Source: HGM11416 sp964532155
GTDB taxonomy: Bacteria; Bacillota; Clostridia; Christensenellales; Borkfalkiaceae
DNA length: 29,514 bases
Assembly: GCA_964532155.1 (NCBI GenBank)
Contig: CAZHGN010000017.1
Location: 1 to 29,514, forward strand
Direction: 5' to 3'
The notes beneath the pieces were generated by a model, which saw only the letters and a list, made by a program, of their open reading frames with translations, did no database searches and had not been told where the DNA came from. The number at the start of each line of letters is the position of its first letter. The first letter of the stretch is position 1. Made by a program: the position numbers and the translations under genes. Of the stretch, positions 23,407 through 29,514 are shown in pieces.

Positions 23407-24138
23407 TTAGGAGCCGAGTCTGATACTGTGTACGATTTCGGCAACGAGCTCGCCCATTTCGATCTTAACGCCCGAAGCGGGTTCAACGGGTTTGAAGATA
23501 ACTCTTTCCCAACCGACTACGTCGTCCCAAGTATGACCGGCAATTACGCCCTGCGGGGCAAACAAGACGAGACGAGCTTTCATCGGGGAAAGTTTAAGAC
23601 CGGAATCGCCGCCCTGCATGTCGGTCGGGTTCCAAATCTCGCCGAGATCGTCGATAGTTTCGGGATATCTGTCCTTGTCGTAGCCTTCGCATTCGGCGCG
23701 CTCACCGAGATCCAGAGGAGGAGCGTCGGTTACGAGAACGATTATATGACGTCCGTTCGGCTTGGGTTCTACCCAATCGGAAGCCATAGCCTCGTAAAGC
23801 GCTTCGAGACCGTTTTCGGGAATATCGCCGCCTCTGCCGGAATATTCGATTCCGTTTATGGCGTCAACGATCTTGTCTCCCTCGGTTTCGGCATCGTAGA
23901 AAGCCGATTGACGGATAGCATCGCTGCCGTCGTAACCGAAATCGCCGAAGTCGATAACCTTAATTCTCATCTGTTCGACGTGCTTATTTTCTTTTTCGAG
24001 CGCATCCCTGATTTCGCCGGGAACGGAAAGAATACCTTCCTTAACCTGCCCCATAAACGGGCTCATGCTTCCGGTCGCATCGATAACGAGAGTGATATCG
24101 ATCTTGTAATTCTTAAGACCTTGAAGATCCGCTGCCAT
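23407..24138 (-). CDS. Von Willebrand factor A domain protein (DxTGS type), first gene of the Ter-type locus
   Basis: A 243-residue, single-domain cytosolic vWA protein. The MIDAS motif is DATGSM (D20, T22, S24) rather than DxSxS. SGRGGDIPENGLEAL (about 100-114) and VLVTDAPPLDLG (D138) follow, the pattern of the vwkA/alpha-kinase-associated vWA group, in which GGGDxPE and DAPPHG are typical. The C-terminal part holds MKARLVLFAPQGV and a final helix. Unlike the TerY-like protein of this locus it has no zinc ribbon. It is preceded by GGAGGT and a near-perfect promoter, and followed by its own terminator, so it is probably the most abundant product of the locus. A role as metal-dependent adaptor for the kinase/phosphatase pair is inference. 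Confidence 0.87.
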   Translation of the reverse strand: MAADLQGLKNYKIDITLVIDATGSMSPFMGQVKEGILSVPGEIRDALEKENKHVEQMRIKVIDFGDFGYDGSDAIRQSAFYDAETEGDKIVDAINGIEYSGRGGDIPENGLEALYEAMASDWVEPKPNGRHIIVLVTDAPPLDLGERAECEGYDKDRYPETIDDLGEIWNPTDMQGGDSGLKLSPMKARLVLFAPQGVIAGHTWDDVVGWERVIFKPVEPASGVKIEMGELVAEIVHSIRLGS

Positions 24139-24155
24139 ATAGTTACCTCCGATTA

Positions 24156-24173
24156 AATGCCGAACAAGGCATT
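24156..24173 (-). promoter_or_regulatory. Hairpin next to the vWA ribosome binding site
   Basis: AATGCC/GGCATT with a 6-base loop lies five bases upstream of the GGAGGT site (24145-24150) of the vWA gene on the minus strand. On the plus strand the same hairpin is followed by ATTTTTTATTC and would resemble a terminator for antisense transcripts. Either role is possible; neither is shown. Confidence 0.4.
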
Positions 24174-24216
24174 ATTTTTTATTCTTTTTTGGGATATACC
24201 GTCCCTATTAGTTTAC

Positions 24217-24246
24217 ATTATACAACCCGACGTGAAACAATGTCAA
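24217..24246 (-). promoter_or_regulatory. Consensus sigma-A promoter of the vWA gene
   Basis: On the minus strand, TTGACA (24246-24241), an 18-base spacer, and TATAAT (24222-24217): both hexamers match the consensus exactly. The predicted start near 24210 gives a 70-base leader. It is the strongest promoter seen in the window. Confidence 0.88.
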
Positions 24247-24264
24247 GAAAATAAAAGGATTATT

Positions 24265-24347
24265 TTAAGAATTTTGCGCGTTTTTTTAAAAAAACGATAG
24301 GCGCGCCGTCGCTTTTTACAGCCGCCGCAGCAGCAAAATTCGCTTAA
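24265..24347. repeat. Inverted repeat between the glycosyltransferase gene and the vWA promoter
   Basis: GAATTTTGC (24269-24277) pairs exactly with GCAAAATTC (24333-24341), extended by TTAA on both sides; the 55-base interior is rich in GC palindromic bits and includes an A/T palindrome around 24281-24295. It starts just after the glycosyltransferase stop codon and ends 19 bases before the TTGACA of the vWA promoter. It could be a terminator-like structure or a small decayed element. Confidence 0.5.
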
Positions 24348-24355
24348 ATATTCGG

Positions 24356-25306
24356 CTACTTTTCTTCGTCGCCCAAATTAAGCGTGCGGCTTATTATATA
24401 ATCCGGTCTGCCTTTGATTTCGCGATGCAAAGCGGCGGTGTATAAGTTGGATATACCGTTCAAAAAGTACCCGACCGAAAAAAGCAACGCTATCGTCGGG
24501 AAAAGCCACGCGGTAAGCGGCAACGCACGACCGACCGCCGATAATATTATAAATACGATAAAGCAAACAAGCGAGCAAACGCCGCCTATCGCGCCAGAGG
24601 CAAGCGACAAATACAGCGGAAAATCGCTGTTAGATATAATACCCGTCTTTGCAAGGCGGAGCATTTTTTTAAGGGTGTATTTTGTTTCGCCGACGGTGCG
24701 CTCGGGGCGTTCGTAATCGACGAAAGTCTGCTTAAACCCTACCCACGAAGCGAGCCCGCGAATATATTTATCGTGCTCGGGCATGGCGAGCAATGCATTT
24801 AACGCTTTGCGGTCGTACAGCTTAAAATCGCCCGTGTTACGCGGAACGGGCACTTCGGTAATCTTGCTCAAAAAAGCGTAGTAGACAGCCGCCGTCGCCC
24901 TTTTAAAAACCGATTCGCCGCGGCGTTTTAAACGCCTGCCGTGAACGACCTCGTAGCCTTCCTCCCACTTTTCAATAAGTTTTAAAAAGAGTTCGGGGGG
25001 ATCTTGCAAATCGCAATCGGCTTCGAGTACGGCGTCGCCCGAGGCATGCTTAAACCCGCAGATTATAGCCGACTGCTGACCGAAGTTGCGGCTAAACGAT
25101 ACGGCTTTTACACGATCGTCGGCCAAGGCAAGGTCTTTCAGCCGCTCGAAGGTTTCGTCCGAGCTTCCGTCATCGACGAAAATGATTTCGAACGAATAGC
25201 CACTGCTATCCAACACCGGAACGCAGGCGTCGTAAAATCCCCTTACGGTATCTTGCTCGTTATAACACGGCACGACGACGCTTATTTTCTTTTCGCTTTT
25301 TTCCAT
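24356..25306 (-). CDS. GT2 family glycosyltransferase with C-terminal membrane helices (GtrB/DPM1-like)
   Basis: Start at 25306, where AAAGGTGG precedes the ATG and the family N-terminus begins; a longer frame overlaps dnaE. The 316-residue protein has the GT-A core: ISVVVPCYNEQD (about 7-18), FVDDGSSDETFE, the metal-binding DCDLQDPPEL around residue 100, NTGDFKLYDRKA and a GETKYTLKKMLRLA segment before two or three C-terminal membrane helices (about 220-300). This is the architecture of enzymes that transfer a sugar from a nucleotide donor to polyprenyl phosphate at the cytoplasmic membrane face (GtrB, CsbB, ArnC-like). Donor and acceptor cannot be read from the sequence. It lies 40 bases downstream of dnaE, with a dispersed motif between, so it is probably co-transcribed. 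Confidence 0.92.
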   Translation of the reverse strand: MEKSEKKISVVVPCYNEQDTVRGFYDACVPVLDSSGYSFEIIFVDDGSSDETFERLKDLALADDRVKAVSFSRNFGQQSAIICGFKHASGDAVLEADCDLQDPPELFLKLIEKWEEGYEVVHGRRLKRRGESVFKRATAAVYYAFLSKITEVPVPRNTGDFKLYDRKALNALLAMPEHDKYIRGLASWVGFKQTFVDYERPERTVGETKYTLKKMLRLAKTGIISNSDFPLYLSLASGAIGGVCSLVCFIVFIILSAVGRALPLTAWLFPTIALLFSVGYFLNGISNLYTAALHREIKGRPDYIISRTLNLGDEEK

Positions 25307-25320
25307 TTTTAAATCCACCT

Positions 25321-25354
25321 TTTTGCCGAATAATCGACCTATAGGGCTATTTTT
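25321..25354 (-). repeat. Dispersed post-stop motif, copy 4 (dnaE / glycosyltransferase spacer)
   Basis: On the minus strand CCCTATAGGTCGATTATTC, beginning at the TAG stop of dnaE and reaching almost to the Shine-Dalgarno site of the next gene. Confidence 0.6.
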
Positions 25355-28300
25355 CAAAGAATAGCAAGTTGTCTTCGCCGACGAAATATACAAGTTCCGA
25401 AATCAAGCCGCGGCAATTTCTTATCTTGTACGTCGACTTATAATATTTGCCGCCTTTTTTGATTATAACCGGTATATCTCCGGGGTACAGTTCGAGCGTT
25501 TCGAGTATATCCGCCTCGTACTGCTCCTTTTCGCTCGGCAAGGTTATCCCCAGCCATTCGCGTTTCGCACGGTCGTCGGCTCGGTCGTCCGATTGCTTTT
25601 CGGGCTGTTCGGCGTTCTCTCCGTTATCGTCTTCGAGTTGAAGTTCTTTGATTTTTTCAACCGAAATAGAAGGTTTTTGTCCGTCGCGTATTTGAATTTT
25701 GCCCTCGATTTTAACGATTGCCTCGGCGTTAAGCAAGGCTTTCGACCTGTCGTACACCTTGGGGAAGAACACGCATTCTATACTGCCGTAAACGTCCTCG
25801 AGGGTAATCATTCCCATACTTTGTCCGCTTTTGGTGATTTTTTTTGTAACGGCGGTTATTATACCGCCCATTTCCACACGCTGACCGTCCGAAATTTCGG
25901 TATAAGTGCGCACGCCGTCCTCGTCCTCTTCGTAATACTGCAAAAGCTCGGTCTTGAACGAAAAACCGGCAAAGCTGTCCATATACTTAGTAAGTGGGTG
26001 CCCGGTTACGTAAACGCCCAAAACGTCGCGTTCCCTCGAAAGGCGGGTTTTGTCGTCGTATTCTCTAAGTTCGGGGTACTTAACAGTCAACTCGTTATAC
26101 GAAGCGAGCGCGCCGCTGAAAAGGCTAAGTTGATTGCTGTCTCGCTCCTTGGCAATGGCAACCGCGCGGTCCATAAGTCCGTCGTAAACGGCAATGAGCC
26201 TGCTCCTTGCAATGCCGAAGCAATCGAACGCGCCGGCATAGATAAGGTTCTCTATAAGTCGTTTATTGAGCACTTTGACGTTTGCTCGGGACATAAAATC
26301 CTCGAACGACTTGAAGTTTCCGCCGTTGTTTCGCTCCTCTACGATAGACTCGATTGCGGCAAGCCCGACGCCCTTAACGCCGACCAAACCGAACCGAATG
26401 CCGTCACCCTCGACCGAGAAAAACGCCTTGGAGTGGTTGATGTCCGGTTGCAAAACGGGAATCCCGCGTTCCTTAAGATAGATAACGTATTTGGTAATTT
26501 CGTCAATCTTGTCGATACGGTCGTTGAGGATCGCCGCCAAAAACTCTTGCGGATAATAATGCTTAAGGTACGCCGTTTGGTACGCTATAACCGCGTACGC
26601 CGCCGCGTGCGATTTATTAAAGGCGTATTGAGCAAAACTAGTCATTTCCTCGAATATATCGTCGGCGACCTCGGCGGGAACGCCGCGCGCGATTGCGCCC
26701 TCTGTCTTAACGTTGCCGTTCTCGTCCTTTTCGCCGTTGATGAATATACTCTTCATTCGCGCCATTTCTTCCATGTTCTTTTTACCCATGGCGCGCCTGA
26801 TTATATCCGCTTGACCGAACGTGAACCCCGCGAGCTTACGGACTATTTCCATAACCTGTTCCTGATATATTATAACGCCGTGCGTTACCGTCAAAATCGG
26901 GCGCAAAAGCTCGTGCTTGAAGGTCATCGTTTCGGGATTATTTTTAAACTGAATGTATTTTGGAATGGAATCCATAGGACCGGGGCGGAAAAGCGAAATA
27001 CCCGCTATTACGTCCTCGAGATTCTCCGGTCTGAGCTCGCGCATGAACTTTTTCATGCCCGGAGATTCGAGCTGGAACACCGCGTCGGTATCTCCGCTCG
27101 ACATAAGATCGTAAGCCGCCTTATCCTCGTAACCGATTTCGCGGAAGTCAATCTCTATGCCTTTATCCTCCATAATGTAGTCGCAGCATTTTTTAATATC
27201 CGTGAGCGTTTTGAGGGCAAGGAAGTCCATCTTCAGCATCCCCATCTGCTCGTCCACTTTCATATTAAACTGCGTAACGATATCTTCGCCGTTGCGTGCA
27301 AGCGGAATGTTATCCGACAGCACTTTATTACATATTATAACGCCGGCGGCATGCTCGGAAATATTGCGCGGCATGCCCTCGAGTTTCATCGCCATATCGA
27401 CGACTCGTCTGACGGTATCGTCCGACTGATAAAGTTCTTTTAGTTCGCGTACGGTAACGTCGCCGTCCTTTTTCGACTGCTTAAGCCCCAAAAGTTCGGG
27501 GATCGTATGCTTGCCGTCCATAAGCTTGGTCATTTTGTCGACCTCGGCATAGGAGACCTTCATAACCCTCGCGACGTCCTTAATCGCCGCACGCGACGCC
27601 ATCGTACCGAAAGTTACGATCTGCGCAACCTTGTCTCTGCCGTACTTATCGCGCACGTATTCTATAACCTCTTCGCGCCGTTCGGGATCGAAGTCGACGT
27701 CGAAGTCGGGCATGCTTACCCTTTCTTTATTCAAGAAACGTTCAAAAATCAAGCTGTATTTGAGTGGTTCAACGTCCGTAATACCTATCGAATACGCGAC
27801 AATCGAACTAACGCCGCTGCCTCGCCCCGCGCCGACCGGAATACCGTGCTCGCGCGCGTAGTTGATATAATCCCATACGATGAGATAATATTCGAGGTAG
27901 CCCATATCGCTTATGGTGTTCAGCTCGTAATCGAAACGCTCGCGTATTTCGGGCGTAATTTCTTTATACTTCTTTTTCAAACCCTCTTCGCCGAGCATTT
28001 TAAGGTACTCGTACGCGGTCATGCCGTTCGGCGGCGTGTACCCCGGAACGAGCGAAGCGTCCCTTACCGGCTCGCATTTCTTGTTGAGTTTTATGCAGTC
28101 GCCCGAGCATTTAGCGGCAATCTCGGTCGTCACGTCGAGAACTTCGGGCGTGTCGCCGAACATTTTTTCCATTTCCTCGCGGCTCTTCAAATAAAATTCC
28201 TCGGTCTCGAACCGCATATGCTTGGGATCGTCAAGCGTGGTCTGCGTGTTAATGCACATCATAACTTCTTGCATCAACGCGTCTTCTTTTTTCAAATAGT

Positions 28301-28913
28301 GCACGTCGTTCGTGGCGACGAGTTTTATCCCCGTTTCCTTAGAAAGTTTGAATAAGAGCGGATTAATTCTTATCTGATCGGCTATTCCGTGGTCCTGTAT
28401 TTCGAGATAATAGTCCTCGCCGAAAAGATCTTTCATCCAAAGCGCGTGCTTTTTCGCATCTTCGTACCTGCCGGCAAGCAGATATTGCGGTATGCGCCCG
28501 GCAAGACACGCCGAAAGACAAACAAGCCCCTCATGCCGCTCGGCAAGCGTTTTATAATCGCACCTCGGCTTGCGGTAAAATCCGTCGATATACGCGGCGG
28601 AAACCATTTTTATAAGATTTTTATAGCCCGTATCGTCCTTGCAAAGCAATACGAGGTGCTCGTATTCCTTGTTTTCGGAATTCTTTTTATACATATCGTC
28701 GCACATATACATTTCGCAACCGATAATGGCTTTCATTCCGAGCTTTTTCGCATGCTCGGCAAAATAAACGACGCCGTACATATTACCATGGTCGGTTATA
28801 GCAACGGCGTTTTGCCCAAGCTCCTTGGCAAGCTCGAAAACCTTATCGATCTTCGCCGCTCCGTCAAGCAAACTGTATTCGGTATGTAAATGCAAGTGAA
28901 CGAAATCTTTCAT
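25347..28913 (-). CDS. dnaE: DNA polymerase III alpha subunit DnaE
   Basis: The 1188-residue replicative polymerase of the DnaE1/DnaE3 type. An N-terminal PHP domain begins FVHLHLHTEYSLLDGAAKI (4-22), with ITDHGNMYG at 39-47. The polymerase core holds GAGRGSGVSS (361-370) and MPDFDVDFDPERR (401-413) with catalytic D403 and D405. Helix-hairpin-helix (GVKGVGLAAIESI) and OB-fold regions (ITAVTKKITKSGQSMGMITLED) follow, then an acidic linker and a short C-terminal domain ending in LLFFEK. No exonuclease domain, so it is not PolC. I start at 28913 with GGAG upstream and the family N-terminus; the open frame extends 65 codons further as a Lys-rich repeat that would span the promoter and is not part of the protein. 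The glycosyltransferase gene follows at 40 bases. Confidence 0.96.
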   Translation of the reverse strand: MKDFVHLHLHTEYSLLDGAAKIDKVFELAKELGQNAVAITDHGNMYGVVYFAEHAKKLGMKAIIGCEMYMCDDMYKKNSENKEYEHLVLLCKDDTGYKNLIKMVSAAYIDGFYRKPRCDYKTLAERHEGLVCLSACLAGRIPQYLLAGRYEDAKKHALWMKDLFGEDYYLEIQDHGIADQIRINPLLFKLSKETGIKLVATNDVHYLKKEDALMQEVMMCINTQTTLDDPKHMRFETEEFYLKSREEMEKMFGDTPEVLDVTTEIAAKCSGDCIKLNKKCEPVRDASLVPGYTPPNGMTAYEYLKMLGEEGLKKKYKEITPEIRERFDYELNTISDMGYLEYYLIVWDYINYAREHGIPVGAGRGSGVSSIVAYSIGITDVEPLKYSLIFERFLNKERVSMPDFDVDFDPERREEVIEYVRDKYGRDKVAQIVTFGTMASRAAIKDVARVMKVSYAEVDKMTKLMDGKHTIPELLGLKQSKKDGDVTVRELKELYQSDDTVRRVVDMAMKLEGMPRNISEHAAGVIICNKVLSDNIPLARNGEDIVTQFNMKVDEQMGMLKMDFLALKTLTDIKKCCDYIMEDKGIEIDFREIGYEDKAAYDLMSSGDTDAVFQLESPGMKKFMRELRPENLEDVIAGISLFRPGPMDSIPKYIQFKNNPETMTFKHELLRPILTVTHGVIIYQEQVMEIVRKLAGFTFGQADIIRRAMGKKNMEEMARMKSIFINGEKDENGNVKTEGAIARGVPAEVADDIFEEMTSFAQYAFNKSHAAAYAVIAYQTAYLKHYYPQEFLAAILNDRIDKIDEITKYVIYLKERGIPVLQPDINHSKAFFSVEGDGIRFGLVGVKGVGLAAIESIVEERNNGGNFKSFEDFMSRANVKVLNKRLIENLIYAGAFDCFGIARSRLIAVYDGLMDRAVAIAKERDSNQLSLFSGALASYNELTVKYPELREYDDKTRLSRERDVLGVYVTGHPLTKYMDSFAGFSFKTELLQYYEEDEDGVRTYTEISDGQRVEMGGIITAVTKKITKSGQSMGMITLEDVYGSIECVFFPKVYDRSKALLNAEAIVKIEGKIQIRDGQKPSISVEKIKELQLEDDNGENAEQPEKQSDDRADDRAKREWLGITLPSEKEQYEADILETLELYPGDIPVIIKKGGKYYKSTYKIRNCRGLISELVYFVGEDNLLFFEK

Positions 28914-28947
28914 CTGTGTCTCCGCGTGAGCGTTGCGCTCTGTTTCT

Positions 28948-28976
28948 ATTATATCACCATAACGCCCTTTTTTCAA
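28948..28976 (-). promoter_or_regulatory. Sigma-A promoter of dnaE
   Basis: On the minus strand, TTGAAA (28976-28971), a 17-base spacer, and TATAAT (28953-28948), with TGA two bases before the -10. The predicted start lies about 30 bases before the dnaE ATG. Its -35 region is embedded in a run of imperfect 12-base repeats. Confidence 0.78.
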
Positions 28977-29015
28977 CCCTTTTGCACCCTTTTTCACCGC
29001 CTTTTTCACCGCCTT
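28962..29015. repeat. Imperfect 12-base tandem repeats over the dnaE promoter -35
   Basis: On the plus strand, successive units resemble CCTTTTTCACCG, about four copies with substitutions (CCCTTTTTTCAA, CCCTTTTGCACC, two near-identical CTTTTTCACCGC). They keep a minus-strand frame open, giving a KKAVKKGAKGLKK-like artefact upstream of the true dnaE start. Confidence 0.65.
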
Positions 29016-29273
29016 TCCATTCAAGTTTTCAGCGTCCTTTTTCAGTCCTTTTAGCCGAGTTTTTCGCCGAACTCGTCCGTTATGCAACTTTCGCTCTTTA
29101 CTTCTCACCTTTCTCGGCTACCTCGTCGAGAACGGAGAAATTGCACGGCAACCATAAATTTTTTTACTTAAAAAATGCGGTATAGGTCGATTATCGGCAT
29201 ATTCCCATTATTGCAAAACGGAGCAAACAAGCCGCCCGAGCAACATGTGCGCCTTTAACGCGGCAGAAAGAAC
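29016..29273. other. Gene-free spacer upstream of dnaE
   Basis: No convincing gene or RNA is seen here. The stretch carries one copy of the dispersed CTATAGGTCGATTATCGGC motif (29175-29204) and leads into the terminator of the gene beyond the right edge. Confidence 0.6.
29175..29204 (+). repeat. Dispersed motif, copy 5 (right-end spacer)
   Basis: On the plus strand GGTATAGGTCGATTATCGGC, the copy closest to the consensus. It lies in the gene-free region right of dnaE, so it is not linked to a visible stop codon. Confidence 0.6.
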
Positions 29274-29325
29274 AAAGAAAAAACGGAAAGAACCGAACGC
29301 CTTTATAGCGCTCGGCTCTTTCCGT
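29274..29325 (-). terminator. Strong minus-strand terminator of a gene beyond the right edge
   Basis: An 18-bp hairpin (29283-29300 with 29308-29325) whose two non-Watson-Crick positions are G-U on the minus strand but A-C on the plus strand, followed on the minus strand by TTTTTTCTTT. It therefore belongs to a leftward transcript entering from outside the window. The 190 bases to its right contain no frame with a plausible start, so they are probably that gene's 3' end region or spacer. Confidence 0.85.
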
Positions 29326-29514
29326 AAAAAGGAACCCTATGAGCAATTTTATTTGTTTTTACTTTGGTTGTTAGGTTTAGGAATATCTTTCGTTTCGTTT
29401 ACGCAAAACACTCCTAACTAACACTTTTCGATTTGCCGACCGTTATTCTTTCCGTTTGGCGTTTTTAGTTTTTCAACTCTTCTCTTCCCTCGCGTTCCCC
29501 CGAGAGGGAGGCGA

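Noticed and set aside
12670..24138. Classical tellurite-resistance operon annotation
   Set aside because: TerB, TerC, TerZ and other classical ter genes are absent, so a tellurite phenotype should not be assumed from TerD alone.
19928..24156. Long plus-strand open frames opposite the kinase, PP2C and vWA genes (for example 19928-20638, 21303-21941, 23428-24156)
   Set aside because: All lie antisense to genes with clear catalytic motifs; their translations look like reverse-strand shadows.
25593..27443. 616-codon open frame on the plus strand opposite dnaE
   Set aside because: It is antisense to an unmistakable DnaE, has no ribosome binding site or family resemblance, and arises from the codon bias of the true gene.
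29349..29411. Short minus-strand frame (about 20 codons, GTG start) ahead of the right-end terminator
   Set aside because: The only AGGA-like site abuts the GTG, and the frame is closed by stops just upstream; too short to support.

Overview
The window looks like a chromosomal piece of an uncultured Bacillota (Clostridia-type) genome recovered by metagenomic assembly. Supporting this: the DUF512 radical-SAM gene followed by der and plsY (a common clostridial order), a DnaE of clostridial type, QueH, strong AGGAGG-type ribosome binding sites, sigma-A type promoters, TGA used as stop, moderate GC, and one scaffold gap of exactly 100 N flanked by an exact 55-bp duplication. The exact family cannot be fixed from this window.

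Layout. 1-3790: a DUF47/PhoU-like gene (+), a structured leader RNA with promoter and terminator, a small SHOCT-domain gene (+), comEC without its nuclease-like domain (-), and a second structured RNA that I tentatively call 6S RNA (+). 3791-11625: minus-strand housekeeping and metabolic genes: DUF1461 membrane protein, aldose-1-epimerase-like protein, plsY, der, DUF512 protein, queH, sirtuin, small multidrug export protein. Divergent from these is a ttcA-like tRNA thiolation gene (11768-12526, +).

12670-24138 is the accessory heart of the window: eight minus-strand genes forming a Ter-type stress/signalling locus. In transcription order they are a vWA protein (own consensus promoter and terminator), a large PP2C phosphatase, a Ser/Thr-kinase-like protein, a 609-aa protein sharing a repeated ~50-60 residue module with the kinase C-terminus, a 414-aa acidic protein, a TerY-like vWA protein with a zinc ribbon, a TerD protein with a Cys-rich N-terminus, and an HExxH metallopeptidase-like protein. 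The kinase/phosphatase/TerY/TerD core is known from Ter (TerY-P) systems. The module protein, the acidic protein and the peptidase-like protein I do not recognise, and they are the best candidates for something undescribed. By inference, TerD and TerY would bind divalent metal, the kinase and PP2C would set a phosphorylation state on vWA/TerD/module proteins, and the peptidase would act as effector or maturation factor.

24356-29514: a GT2 glycosyltransferase with C-terminal membrane helices, dnaE with a clear promoter, and a gene-free right end containing a strong minus-strand terminator for a gene outside the window. A short dispersed motif around CTATAGGTCGATTATCGGC recurs, mostly right after stop codons between co-directional genes, and is unexplained.
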